From Zobellella iuensis (GTDB lineage Bacteria; Pseudomonadota; Gammaproteobacteria; Enterobacterales; Aeromonadaceae), in NCBI RefSeq assembly GCF_016746085.1, contig NZ_JAERTZ010000022.1:1-64000 (forward strand): a stretch of DNA of 64,000 bases, in the 5' to 3' direction. Shown here in pieces: positions 18,563 through 27,603 of the stretch. Numbering within the stretch: the first letter of the stretch is position 1; every line of letters starts with the position of its first letter. A program made the translations under genes and the position numbers. The notes beneath the pieces were generated by a model. That model was not told the origin of the DNA, did no database searches, and saw only the letters and a list, made by a program, of their open reading frames with translations.

Positions 18563-18587
18563 AAAAGAGCGCCTCGAGCGCTCTTTT
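18563..18587. terminator. Bidirectional terminator after the helicase-nuclease gene
   Basis: A perfect 10-bp stem AAAAGAGCGC/GCGCTCTTTT with loop CTCGA has T tracts on both strands. It sits 39 bases past the stop codon of the leftward helicase-nuclease gene. Confidence 0.85.
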
Positions 18588-18625
18588 TGCGTTGAGGTTG
18601 GCAGATCACCGCTCCGGTAATCGAA

Positions 18626-21600
18626 TTACACCAGTTCTCCAGCCGGGTCTAAACAAGGTGCCTTTGCAGGGGAATGTGATGTCGGGTTTGCCGCTTCGTA
18701 TCGTTCCTTGATGCGCAGATGCAATGCGTGGAGTTGCGTTTGGATTTCTTCGGCGAGGTTGCCACTATAAAGCACGGATCTTTCCATGTTTTTGTATATG
18801 CCTTCCCGGGCGGCACTGCCCCAGTTGTAGGAGCCTACACACATGAAGCGCTCATCTGCCATCAGCAACTTGCTGTGGACCTGATTAAGAACATAAACCT
18901 GGGCGCCACAATCACGCAGGGCTTCACAGCATTGCCGCAACCGGGCCTTCTTGCCTGGATCATCACGATCGCCAAGTCGTATATTGAAGCGGTAATCCGT
19001 ATATATGTGTACCGACACGCCACGCCTCGCGGCTGTCCGTATCGCTTCGACGAATCCGGCGTTGTGCAGCCGCTCCCATGAAAGCCACGGCGAGACGATG
19101 TCTACCCGGCGTTCAACCCTCTTCAGCAAGGTCAGGAAGCAGGCATCATGCTGCTCCGAATCGTTGATGATCCGGGGAGTTTGGCATAGCGCCAGCAGGT
19201 CGGGACGGGTGTCGATGGCGTATCGCAATTCACCGTCTTGCCGGGCGAACAGTGCCAGTCCGAGCTGATGACGAGGGCTGCCCTTGCTGGCAGAGCTGAT
19301 GACCTCCATGTCCCCGAACACCAGGAAGCTGTCTTTGGCTCGGGACACCGCCACATTGAGCATGGCGGGATCACTGTCGATGAAATAGCCATCGGCATGA
19401 CGGGAGTAGACCGAAGAAAAGAGGACTACTGCGCGTTCAGCTCCCTGCAGGGCATGCACCGTCCCTATGGTCATTTTTCCCTTTCCTCTGCCGATCGAGA
19501 TCCCCCGTTTTTCACACTCCTCGGAAATCAACAGGGCCTGAGCCCTGAACGGCGTTATGACGCCGGCGATGTCTTCCAGGGGCTGACCATAACAAGCTTC
19601 CAGCTCCTCACGTTTATCTGAGAGCCAGCCGGCTATAGTTATCGCTTCAAGTCGGTTAATGCGACTGCCGGCGGGGAGGGATTCTGCTTTTCCGTCAATA
19701 TGAAGGTAACCCAAGGCAGGCAGGGGGGGCTTGCTGCCGGAAGCCTTGTCGGCACTGCCTCTTCTGGGCTGTAGCAGTCCCTGGTAGCAGAGTGCATTAC
19801 AGAACGAAATAATTTCATCGAAGCAACGCCGGTGCTCCCTGAGGTACATCCCCGGCTCGGCTTCGGCAAGATAGTGATAGCGGCTCGCCGCCTGGGCGAT
19901 ACGCATCACGCTGCCATCGATGACGCCACGGCCAGTCTCGCACAGTGATGCATATTCATCTTGTGAGCTCAGCAGTTGCTGTTCCATCATATTGCCCACA
20001 TCAATCCCGCGGCCAAGGTTGCAAACCGGCTTGATTTGATGCACGTCGCCGATAACCAGTGCCCGCCTGGCCAACGCCATGGCCGCGCCGGCGATATCGG
20101 GAGCCACCTGTCCAGCCTCATCGATGATAAGCAAATCGACTTCATTCAGCAGGTACTGCTGACTGAACTGGCCCTCTTCCTCGAAGACGCTGTAGGTCAT
20201 GTGTCCGGGCAGGGAATGCAGGGTGGATACAATGCAGGGGGTGAGCTTCATACGCCGCTTCCAGCGAGGACGAACCGACTTGAGCCCGGTTTTTTCCTTG
20301 CCCTGCGCCTGCCTTGCCAGCTCTTCCTCACACTCATGGCAATCGAGCAACCAGCGAGCTTCCCAGTAATGTACCGCCAACTGAAACAGGGCAAAGCGCA
20401 AGGTCACGTCCAGTGCCTGGTCGACCTCGTCCAAGGTCGCCAGGCCGGTCTCAGCCAGACCCAGCTCCGCAGCAAGCTGTTGCCACCGTCGTTGCGCGGC
20501 GGCGCATTCTTCCTGGGCTGTTTCCCACTGTTGCAACCGGCTTTCCTGCTCGTCCAGGGCCTGGCGTTGATCCTCTATCCAGCGACGTAACAGCGCCCCC
20601 GGATCCTGGGGCGCGCCTTGAGCCACAATGGTACGGGCCGCTGTGCTGAGTGTCTCTTCCACAAACAACTCATGCCGGAGCCGGCGCCTTCTGGCCACTG
20701 GGGGGAGCAGGTGGAACAGGGCAAGCCACAGGGGTTCATCGGCACAAAACCGTTTCCATTGACGATATTGCCGGGATATATGATCCAGTTCCTGCTGCTT
20801 TTGGTCACGCATGGCCCGCTCGGCGGCTGTTGTGGCCTCAGGATCCGCTCCGATCAGTTGAGCGCAATATGCCTGCGCCTCTTTCCAGGACTGCCAAGTG
20901 TGCTGGACCTGCTCGAAACGCTGGAATTGCCTTTGAAGCTCTTGGTGCAGGTGTTGTCTGACCTGTGCTACCGAATCGAGACTCTCTTTCTGGAATGCTG
21001 CTCTTGCCCGGTTCAGAAAGGCCGTTTCTGCCTCTTCCAGGTATGCGGGGTGTTCCCGGGCCCGGTAGAAAGAAGCGGTCTGGTAGACCCGGGCCGCCTC
21101 ATTCTCCCGGCTGGCCGCCGGAAAATAACCACCATAGCTATCTACTTCCGGCAACCAGCGACCACTGAATGGCGAGCCGTTCTCCCCGAAGTCCTTGCCG
21201 AACGCCTCGATGATATTGGTCACCGCCTGATTGTTGGTGGATGCGGCGATAATCAGGGGCGGCTCTTGTTCGTTCAGTGCCGCATCCACCCACAGGGCCG
21301 ACACCACCGACAAAACGAACGTGGTTTTACCGGTGCCGGGCGGACCATTTACTGCGAGAATTTCCCCTTCTTCCATTACCAGTGTTTGGGCCAGGGCATC
21401 CCGCTGGGCTTTGGCCAGGGGAAAGTGCGGATTGGGATGACCGGACCGTCCGGCCATGGCAGCCAGGGGATCGATGCAGCTCAGGTGTTCCCGCTGATTG
21501 GCCAGAACATAGTTTTCGAGCAATGGCAGGCCGTCTTTGCAAGATGACAAGTGGTCGTACAATTTGAGGATATTGCGGGTGCTATTATTGCTGTCATCCA

Positions 21601-22351
21601 CCTTGATCAAAGCGCCCGAGCGCTGGTTTACATAATGTTTGTTGAGCACGGTGCTGTCGCACAAGCTGTCAAACATAACCCGGGAGAAGCTCATGTAACC
21701 CTGGAAGCTGGCTGCTTCTTGAATTTTTCCCTGATCCCCGGCCAGCAAGGCTCGCGCATCCTGCTCCGAGTAAACGACAAGCGCATTACGATCGAGAAAG
21801 TCATCCAGTTGTTGTACCGATGACAGCGTTAGCGTGTCTTCTGGTTGGGGGGATAGGAGGTCCCGGGGGATCACCGGGGGAGAGGCGGGCAGCAATTGGC
21901 CTTCCCTGCCTACCCACAGCTCGAACACTATGGGAGTAACCACCTCGGGATTAAATCCGCTGAGTTTCTTGTTGTGCTCTGTCTTCCGGGTGTAGGCCGT
22001 AGGGCGATAGGCCACCTTGACCAAGGGGCAGTCTTGCGGCTCTTCCCGGAATAAGGAGTCCAGTATGTCCTGCCCAACCTTCCCCTGTTCCAGCATATGT
22101 CCTGCAACTTTTTGCTGGCCTTGCCACTCCTCCAGTGTCATGGCTCCTTTGCGGCTTTCGGCGTCCGCCAACGCATTGCGCCAGTAACGCAACCACTGTT
22201 TTGTTGTGCTCATTCCGTTGTCTGCTTTGCTTCTGATTGTATCGCTATAGGGCAGGATTGCTTTTTGTTGCAAAGACATGCTGCAACCCATTAAATTTAT
22301 TAATGTTTCTTCAACTCTAACAGTCTTCGGCTGTGGATGAAATGTCTGCAT
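18626..22351 (-). CDS. mkoC: SF1 helicase-PLD nuclease fusion, Mokosh type II-like anti-phage protein
   Basis: A 1241-codon frame with a UPF1-like SF1 helicase and a phospholipase D nuclease domain. Walker A is GPPGTGKTTF (335-344). A long Gln/Glu/Arg-rich coiled-coil insertion covers about 445-630, Walker B is LLIIDEAGQ (740-748), and helicase motifs GDVHQIKP (768-775) and NVAVSRAK (999-1006) follow. The C-terminus carries one HKD motif: H1159, K1161, D1166, then GSYN at 1173. One-protein helicase plus PLD is the described Mokosh type II (MkoC) layout; I assign it by architecture. The start is uncertain: ATGs at 22351, 22279 and 22213 all fit, and 22213 begins a natural-looking N-terminus. 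It is a single-gene unit wedged between lrp/rof and pckA, with lower GC than its neighbours. Confidence 0.75.
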   Translation of the reverse strand: MQTFHPQPKTVRVEETLINLMGCSMSLQQKAILPYSDTIRSKADNGMSTTKQWLRYWRNALADAESRKGAMTLEEWQGQQKVAGHMLEQGKVGQDILDSLFREEPQDCPLVKVAYRPTAYTRKTEHNKKLSGFNPEVVTPIVFELWVGREGQLLPASPPVIPRDLLSPQPEDTLTLSSVQQLDDFLDRNALVVYSEQDARALLAGDQGKIQEAASFQGYMSFSRVMFDSLCDSTVLNKHYVNQRSGALIKVDDSNNSTRNILKLYDHLSSCKDGLPLLENYVLANQREHLSCIDPLAAMAGRSGHPNPHFPLAKAQRDALAQTLVMEEGEILAVNGPPGTGKTTFVLSVVSALWVDAALNEQEPPLIIAASTNNQAVTNIIEAFGKDFGENGSPFSGRWLPEVDSYGGYFPAASRENEAARVYQTASFYRAREHPAYLEEAETAFLNRARAAFQKESLDSVAQVRQHLHQELQRQFQRFEQVQHTWQSWKEAQAYCAQLIGADPEATTAAERAMRDQKQQELDHISRQYRQWKRFCADEPLWLALFHLLPPVARRRRLRHELFVEETLSTAARTIVAQGAPQDPGALLRRWIEDQRQALDEQESRLQQWETAQEECAAAQRRWQQLAAELGLAETGLATLDEVDQALDVTLRFALFQLAVHYWEARWLLDCHECEEELARQAQGKEKTGLKSVRPRWKRRMKLTPCIVSTLHSLPGHMTYSVFEEEGQFSQQYLLNEVDLLIIDEAGQVAPDIAGAAMALARRALVIGDVHQIKPVCNLGRGIDVGNMMEQQLLSSQDEYASLCETGRGVIDGSVMRIAQAASRYHYLAEAEPGMYLREHRRCFDEIISFCNALCYQGLLQPRRGSADKASGSKPPLPALGYLHIDGKAESLPAGSRINRLEAITIAGWLSDKREELEACYGQPLEDIAGVITPFRAQALLISEECEKRGISIGRGKGKMTIGTVHALQGAERAVVLFSSVYSRHADGYFIDSDPAMLNVAVSRAKDSFLVFGDMEVISSASKGSPRHQLGLALFARQDGELRYAIDTRPDLLALCQTPRIINDSEQHDACFLTLLKRVERRVDIVSPWLSWERLHNAGFVEAIRTAARRGVSVHIYTDYRFNIRLGDRDDPGKKARLRQCCEALRDCGAQVYVLNQVHSKLLMADERFMCVGSYNWGSAAREGIYKNMERSVLYSGNLAEEIQTQLHALHLRIKERYEAANPTSHSPAKAPCLDPAGELV

Positions 22352-22413
22352 AACAAGTGGTCAGGAAAAATACAGCAGGCACTGACGTTGCTGGAGCGAA
22401 CACGGCCCAATAC

Positions 22414-22439
22414 AAAAAAGCCCCGGCGCTGGCCGGGGC
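22414..22439 (-). terminator. pckA terminator
   Basis: On the minus strand, GCCCCGGC/GCCGGGGC forms an 8-bp stem followed by six T. It lies 25 bases after the pckA stop. Confidence 0.88.
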
Positions 22440-22464
22440 TTGATGACTTGCCGCGTGGTTCCGC

Positions 22465-24078
22465 TTACAGCTGCGGGCCGGCGGCCACCAGGGCCTTGCC
22501 CTCGGCGGTGTCGGTGAACTTCTCGAAGTTGTTCACGAAGCGCTGGGCCAGATCCAGGGCCTTGGTGTCCCACTGGGCCGGCTCGGCGTAGGTGTTGCGC
22601 GGATCCAGGATGGAAACGTCTTCCACGCCCTGCAGCTCGGTGGGGATGGCCACGTTGAAGTAGGGCAGGGTCACGAACTCGGCGTTTTCGATGGAGCCGT
22701 CGAGGATGGCGTTGATGATGGCACGGGTCGCCTTGATGGAGATCCGCTTGCCGGTGCCGTTCCAGCCGGTGTTCACCAGGTAGGCTTCGGCACCCACCGC
22801 GTCAATACGCTTGGCCAGCACATCGGCGTACTGGGTCGGGTGCAGGCTCAGGAAGGCCGCGCCGAAGCAGCTGGAGAAGGTGGGGGTGGGCTCGGTGATG
22901 CCGCGCTCGGTGCCGGCCAGTTTGGCGGTGAAGCCGGACAGGAAGTGGTACTGGGCCTGGTCACGGGTCAGCTTGCTCACCGGCGGCAGCACGCCAAAGG
23001 CGTCGGCGGTCAGGAAGATCACCTTTTTGGCGTGACCGGCCTTGGACACCGGCTTGACGATGTTGTCGATATGGTGGATGGGGTAGGAAACCCGGGTGTT
23101 CTCGGTTTTGCTGCCATCGTTGAAGTCGATGCTGCCGTCGGCCAGCACGGTCACGTTCTCGAGCAGGGCGTCGCGGCGGATGGCGGCGTAGATCTCGGGC
23201 TCGTTTTCCTGGCTCAGGTTGATGGTCTTGGCGTAGCAGCCGCCCTCGAAGTTGAACACGCCGTCGTCGTCCCAGCCGTGCTCGTCGTCACCGATGAGCT
23301 GGCGGTTGGGGTCGGTGGACAGGGTGGTCTTGCCGGTGCCGGAGAGGCCGAAGAAGATGGCCACGTCGCCGTCCTGGCCCACGTTGGCGGAGCAGTGCAT
23401 GGAAGCGATGCCCTTGAGCGGCAGCAGGTAGTTCATCATGGAGAACATGCCTTTCTTCATTTCGCCGCCGTACCAGGTGCCGCCGATCAGCTGCATGCGC
23501 TCGGTCAGGTTGAAGGCCACGAAGTTTTCGCTGTTCAGGCCCTGCTCTTGCCAGTCGGGGTTGGTGCACTTGGCACCGTTCATCACCACGAAGTCGGGCT
23601 CGAAGCTTTGCAGCTCTTCCTCGCTGGGGCGGATGAACATGTTCTTCACGAAGTGGGCCTGCCAGGCCACCTCGGTGACGAAGCGCACGGACAGGCGGGT
23701 GTCCGGGTTGGCGCCGCAGAAGGTGTCCACCACGAACAGGCGCTTGCCGGACAACTGGCGGGTAACCAGGCCCTTGAGGTGGTCCCAGGTTTCGGGGCTC
23801 ATGGGTTTGTTGTCGTTCTTGCCCTGATCGGCCCACCACACGCTGTCGCGGGTGGTGTCGTCACGCACTATGTATTTGTCTTTCGGAGAGCGGCCGGTAA
23901 AGATGCCGGTGTCCACCGCAACGGCGCCCAGACTGGTTACCATGCCCTTTTCGTAGCCTTCTAAATCTGCACGGGTTTCTTCTTCAAACAACTGGTCGTA
24001 GGAAGGGTTGTAAAGGATATCGGTTACGTCGGTAATACCGTATTGGGAAAGGCCTAATTGTTGCGCCTTGGACGTCAT
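22465..24078 (-). CDS. pckA: Phosphoenolpyruvate carboxykinase (ATP)
   Basis: A 537-residue enzyme converting oxaloacetate and ATP to phosphoenolpyruvate, the first committed step of gluconeogenesis. The kinase loop [14 protein letters not shown], the metal/substrate segment [24 protein letters not shown] and [15 protein letters not shown] are all present. Length matches E. coli PckA (540). ATG 24078 is chosen because AGGAG lies 8-12 bases upstream; the frame extends further without one. The neighbouring hslO-hslR-nudE order is as in enteric bacteria and Aeromonas, but the helicase-nuclease gene downstream is not part of that conserved set. Confidence 0.97.
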   Translation of the reverse strand: MTSKAQQLGLSQYGITDVTDILYNPSYDQLFEEETRADLEGYEKGMVTSLGAVAVDTGIFTGRSPKDKYIVRDDTTRDSVWWADQGKNDNKPMSPETWDHLKGLVTRQLSGKRLFVVDTFCGANPDTRLSVRFVTEVAWQAHFVKNMFIRPSEEELQSFEPDFVVMNGAKCTNPDWQEQGLNSENFVAFNLTERMQLIGGTWYGGEMKKGMFSMMNYLLPLKGIASMHCSANVGQDGDVAIFFGLSGTGKTTLSTDPNRQLIGDDEHGWDDDGVFNFEGGCYAKTINLSQENEPEIYAAIRRDALLENVTVLADGSIDFNDGSKTENTRVSYPIHHIDNIVKPVSKAGHAKKVIFLTADAFGVLPPVSKLTRDQAQYHFLSGFTAKLAGTERGITEPTPTFSSCFGAAFLSLHPTQYADVLAKRIDAVGAEAYLVNTGWNGTGKRISIKATRAIINAILDGSIENAEFVTLPYFNVAIPTELQGVEDVSILDPRNTYAEPAQWDTKALDLAQRFVNNFEKFTDTAEGKALVAAGPQL

Positions 24079-24211
24079 TGTTATCTCCTGGGTACAGAGG
24101 GGTTGGGTGGTCGTTGTTATTAGTGTTGTTTTGAGACAAGACAATATCAGTTATGAAGCGGATTTTAGGGGATCAACTTCAAAATTTGCAATTTTGCGCG
24201 GCGAATTAAGC

Positions 24212-24236
24212 AAAAAGGGGCGAAAAGCCCCTTTTT
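24212..24236 (-). terminator. hslO terminator
   Basis: AAAAGGGGC TTTTC GCCCCTTTTT on the minus strand, 15 bases past the hslO stop codon. Confidence 0.85.
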
Positions 24237-24250
24237 ATCATTCGTGAATG

Positions 24251-25120
24251 TTAATGCAATGTCGGTAGGTTATTAAATAATGTCTGCAAATCAGTGCCAT
24301 CGAAACGATACTGGTGGCCGCAGTAGTCGCAGTGCATTTCAATTTGGCCGTGTTCTTTCAAAATATCGTAGGCTTCTTCCCGGCCCACCTGCAACAGCGC
24401 CTGTTCGCACTTTTCCCGGGAGCAGGTGCACTTGAACACCACCGGCTGGGGATCGAACACCCGCACCGCCTCCTGGTTGTAGAGCCGGTACAGCACTTCG
24501 TGGGCATCCAGCTGCAGCAGTTCTTCCGCCTTGATGGTATGGGTCAGGGCCTCGAGGTGGGCGAAGTCGTTTTCCTGTTCGGCATTGCCGGCGGGCAGCG
24601 CCTGCAGCAGCAGGCCGGCGGCGAGCTGGCTGCCGGCATGGAGGTCGGTAAACAGCCAGATACGGGTGGCCAGCTGTTCCGACTGGGCGAAGTAGTTCTC
24701 CAGGCTCTTGCTGAGGGAGTCGGCGCTCAGCTCCACTATGCCCTGGTAGCGTTCGCCTTCGTCGGGAGTGATGGTGATGGCCAGATAGCCCTTGCCGACC
24801 AGATCGGCCAGCTTGTCGCTGTCGGGCACCCGGCCTTCCCAGCGGGCCACGCCGCGCAGCTGTTGCCGGTGGTCGCCGTTGATCACGGCCAGCGATACCG
24901 GGCCGTCGCCCTGCAGCTGCACCGTGATATGGCCTTCGAACTTGAGGGTGGCGGTGAGCAGGCTGGTGGCGGTGAGCAGTTCGCCCAGCAGGCGCTGCAC
25001 CGGGGCCGGATAGGTCTTGGCTTCCAGCATATGGCGAAAGCTCTGTTGCAGTTGTACCAGTTCACCACGCACCTGGTAATTGTCGAACAGATAGCGGTGG
25101 AGTTGATCGGTCTTGGTCAT
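24251..25120 (-). CDS. hslO: Redox-regulated chaperone Hsp33
   Basis: A 289-residue holdase activated by oxidation. The four zinc-binding cysteines are visible near the C-terminus as CTC (CTCSREKC) and CDYC (MHCDYCGHQ). The N-terminal domain begins with TDQLHRYLFDNYQVRGELV, typical of the family. ATG 25120 is supported by AGGA 8-11 bases upstream. It follows hslR with a 20-base gap, so the two are probably one transcript, as in E. coli. Confidence 0.96.
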   Translation of the reverse strand: MTKTDQLHRYLFDNYQVRGELVQLQQSFRHMLEAKTYPAPVQRLLGELLTATSLLTATLKFEGHITVQLQGDGPVSLAVINGDHRQQLRGVARWEGRVPDSDKLADLVGKGYLAITITPDEGERYQGIVELSADSLSKSLENYFAQSEQLATRIWLFTDLHAGSQLAAGLLLQALPAGNAEQENDFAHLEALTHTIKAEELLQLDAHEVLYRLYNQEAVRVFDPQPVVFKCTCSREKCEQALLQVGREEAYDILKEHGQIEMHCDYCGHQYRFDGTDLQTLFNNLPTLH

Positions 25121-25140
25121 AAGGGATCCTGTATGGTGGC

Positions 25141-25533
25141 TCAATCGCCTTGTTTAATTTTAAGCAGGGTGCGCCTTTCTTTCTTGTCCGGCTTGCGCTC
25201 CGGGCTGGGCGCGAACTGGCTGTTGAATTTACGGGCTTCGGCGTTTTGCTCCCGTTTCTTGATGCTGTCCGGGGTTTCCCGGTACAGCCGCTGGGCGAAC
25301 TCCGCCTTGCCCCGGTGCTCGGACAGCTCCAGCACCACCACTTCCCTTTCATCGTTACCCTGGCGCAGGCGGATAACGGCGCCCACTTCCACCACTTTGC
25401 TGGGTTTGCCGCGCTGGCCGTTATAGTGCACCTTGCCGCCGTCAATCATGGTGCGGGCCAGGCTGCGGGTCTTGTAGAAGCGGGCGGCCCACAGCCATTT
25501 ATCCAGTCGGACGGGCAGCTTGTCTCCGTTCAT
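25141..25533 (-). CDS. hslR: Ribosome-associated heat shock protein Hsp15
   Basis: A 130-residue S4-domain RNA-binding protein that binds free 50S subunits carrying a nascent chain and helps recycle them. The S4 fold is evident in VRLDKWLWAARFYKTRSLARTMIDGGKVHYNG, and the tail is basic, as in E. coli HslR (133). First gene of the leftward hslR-hslO pair, divergent from nudE. Confidence 0.95.
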   Translation of the reverse strand: MNGDKLPVRLDKWLWAARFYKTRSLARTMIDGGKVHYNGQRGKPSKVVEVGAVIRLRQGNDEREVVVLELSEHRGKAEFAQRLYRETPDSIKKREQNAEARKFNSQFAPSPERKPDKKERRTLLKIKQGD

Positions 25534-25696
25534 TGCACTCGCTCACATTAAAACTGAAGCCGGATTATACCAGATGCCCCGGCCCCTGGAGTATAAAGGG
25601 GAGGGCAAAACCCCGCTTCCGGCAACTTGTGGGCAGACGTTTCTGCCCAGTTGCGATAACCTCTGAATAGAGAGTGAACATAACGACGGAACAGGC

Positions 25697-26254
25697 ATGG
25701 CGGACGACAAACAGAAACCAGAGATACTGCATACGGAACTGGTGGCCGAAAGCCGCCTGTTCAAGGTGGAAGCTGTTCATCTGAGGTTCAGCAACGGTGT
25801 GGAGCGGGTCTATGAGCGCATGCGCAGCAGCGGCCGGGGCGCCGTGATGCTGGTGCCCTTGCTGGACGCAGAAACCCTGTTGCTGATCCGCGAATATTCC
25901 GCCGGCACCCACAGTTATGAGTTGGGCTTTCCCAAGGGCCTGATCGATCCGGGAGAAGACGCCATGGAGGCGGGCAACCGGGAGCTGATGGAGGAGATAG
26001 GCTACGGGGCGCGGCAACTGACCCACCTAAAGCAGGTGACCCTGGCGCCCGGTTATTTTGGCAGTCGCATGGATATCTTATTGGCACGGGATTTGTATCC
26101 CGAACAGCGCGAAGGGGACGAGCCGGAGCCGCTGGAAGTGGTGCCCTGGCCGCTGGACCAGCTGGACCAGCTGATGGCCCGGCCCGACTTCAGCGAGGCG
26201 CGCAGCATCTGCGGCCTGTTCCTGCTGCAGGACTGGCTCAATAAAGAGGAGTAA
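25697..26254 (+). CDS. nudE: ADP compounds hydrolase NudE
   Basis: A 185-residue Nudix hydrolase that cleaves ADP-ribose, Ap3A and NADH-type compounds. The Nudix box reads GLIDPGEDAMEAGNRELMEEIGY at about 95-117, with all the consensus Gly, Glu and Arg residues. Length matches E. coli NudE (186). It is followed after 2 bases by cysQ, so the two are translationally linked. Confidence 0.95.
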   Translation: MADDKQKPEILHTELVAESRLFKVEAVHLRFSNGVERVYERMRSSGRGAVMLVPLLDAETLLLIREYSAGTHSYELGFPKGLIDPGEDAMEAGNRELMEEIGYGARQLTHLKQVTLAPGYFGSRMDILLARDLYPEQREGDEPEPLEVVPWPLDQLDQLMARPDFSEARSICGLFLLQDWLNKEE

Positions 26255-26256
26255 CC

Positions 26257-27078
26257 ATGGACATCACTGCCTTGCTGCCTGGCGTCAAGGCGGCGGCCCG
26301 CGAAGCGGGCCGACGCATACTGACGCTGTACGACAGTGGCCACTACCAGGCTGAACAAAAAGACGACGACAGCCCGGTCACCAGTGCCGATCTGGCGGCG
26401 CACGCCTATCTCGACCAGGCCCTGCGCGGGCTGGCCGACATTCCGGTGCTGTCGGAGGAAGGGGGCGATATTCCGTTGGCAGAGCGCCGCCGCTGGCCGC
26501 GCTACTGGCTGGTGGATCCGCTGGACGGCACCCAGGAATTCATCGCCGGCAGCGGCGACTTCTCCACCATGATTGCCCTGATCGAGCACGGCCGGCCGGT
26601 GCTGGGGGTGGTCTATGCGCCGGTGCAGGACCTGCTGTATTACGGGATGCACCAGCATGGTGCCTTCAAGGAGGCGGAAGGCACCACCAGGCGCATCCAT
26701 GCCCGTCATCATGACCGGCAGGCGCCGCTCACCGGCCTGCGCATTGCCATCAGCCGCCGGCAGGACGTGGCCTGGGTGCGTTCCCGGCTGAGCCGTGAGC
26801 TGGACTATCAGCTGGTGCCCCTGGGCTCGAGCTCGCTCAAGTCCTGCCTGGTGGCGGAAGGGGAGGCCGATCTTTACATGCGCATTGGCCCCACCGGCGA
26901 GTGGGACACGGGTGCGACCCAGTGCATAGTGGAAGAGGCGGGGGGAAGGATCCTGGATCTGAACCTGGGCCGGCTCAGCTATAACCTGCGCGACAGCCTG
27001 ATCAACCCCAACTTCATTACCCTGGGGGACGAGGGTCTGCCCTGGCAGCAGATACTGGTAGCGGGCGGCAAGGAATAA
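26257..27078 (+). CDS. cysQ: 3'(2'),5'-bisphosphate nucleotidase CysQ
   Basis: A 273-residue inositol-phosphatase-fold enzyme that hydrolyses 3'-phosphoadenosine 5'-phosphate to AMP, relieving by-product inhibition in sulfate assimilation. Metal-binding motifs are LSEEGG, DPLDGTQEF and EWDTGATQCIVEEAGG. A Shine-Dalgarno (AAAGAGGAG) lies within the end of nudE. Length slightly exceeds E. coli CysQ (246). Confidence 0.94.
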   Translation: MDITALLPGVKAAAREAGRRILTLYDSGHYQAEQKDDDSPVTSADLAAHAYLDQALRGLADIPVLSEEGGDIPLAERRRWPRYWLVDPLDGTQEFIAGSGDFSTMIALIEHGRPVLGVVYAPVQDLLYYGMHQHGAFKEAEGTTRRIHARHHDRQAPLTGLRIAISRRQDVAWVRSRLSRELDYQLVPLGSSSLKSCLVAEGEADLYMRIGPTGEWDTGATQCIVEEAGGRILDLNLGRLSYNLRDSLINPNFITLGDEGLPWQQILVAGGKE

Positions 27079-27093
27079 CGCCGCCGGGCGTTA

Positions 27094-27423
27094 TTACTCG
27101 TCGTCGATGGCGTAATCTTCGATTTCGATGCCCAGCTCGGCCATGATTTCCCGGGCCTGGGCCGGGATCTGGTCGGGGACGTCCTTGCGCAGATCGTCGT
27201 CCTGGGGCAGGGGCTGGCCGGTATAGGCGTGCAGGAAGGCCTCGCACAACAGTTCGCTGTTGGTGGCATGGCGCAGGTTGTTGACCTGGCGGCGGGTGCG
27301 CTCGTCGGTGAGGATCTTCAGCACCTTGAGCGGGATGGAGACGGTGATCTTCTTGACCTGTTCATTTTTCTTGCCGTGCTCGGCGTAAGGGCTGATATAG
27401 TCGCCGTTCCATTCAGTTTTCAT
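27094..27423 (-). CDS. metJ: Methionine repressor MetJ
   Basis: A 109-residue ribbon-helix-helix repressor that uses S-adenosylmethionine as corepressor. The core from [21 protein letters not shown] to [11 protein letters not shown] is nearly identical to E. coli MetJ. Its frame stays open far upstream as an antisense shadow of metB, but homology and the usual length place the start at 27423 (or 27426, two ATGs in a row). It is divergent from metB, with MetJ boxes between. Confidence 0.97.
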   Translation of the reverse strand: MKTEWNGDYISPYAEHGKKNEQVKKITVSIPLKVLKILTDERTRRQVNNLRHATNSELLCEAFLHAYTGQPLPQDDDLRKDVPDQIPAQAREIMAELGIEIEDYAIDDE

Positions 27424-27499
27424 CATGCACCCGTAAATAAGGTTAAAAATCCGGAACGGATTGTAACCCCTACATTTTTTATTGGCAATCCAACCACAA

Positions 27500-27531
27500 A
27501 GCCTTTCGGACGTCTGGAAGGCTTGACGGCT
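27500..27531. promoter_or_regulatory. Tandem MetJ boxes between metJ and metB
   Basis: Four consecutive 8-base units, compared with the consensus AGACGTCT, read AGCCTTTC, GGACGTCT (7 of 8), GGAAGGCT (5 of 8) and TGACGGCT (6 of 8). The array overlaps the -35 of the metB promoter, so MetJ-SAM would block RNA polymerase. Confidence 0.85.
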
Positions 27532-27551
27532 TTTTCCTGCTGAGTTACTGT
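27523..27551 (+). promoter_or_regulatory. metBL promoter
   Basis: TTGACG (27523-27528), 17 bases, TACTGT (27546-27551): a good sigma-70 promoter placed 52 bases before the metB ATG and overlapping the last MetJ box. Confidence 0.7.
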
Positions 27552-27603
27552 GCGCCTCTTGGAAATTCCAGATACCAGGCTGCCAGCGTGCAAAGGAGAG
27601 GAC

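Noticed and set aside
18388-18609. Short frames in the lrp-helicase gap, and a possible small RNA before the 18563 terminator
   Set aside because: Frames on both strands overlap the terminator and lack ribosome sites; no promoter is evident for a small RNA, and the terminator is explained by the leftward helicase gene.
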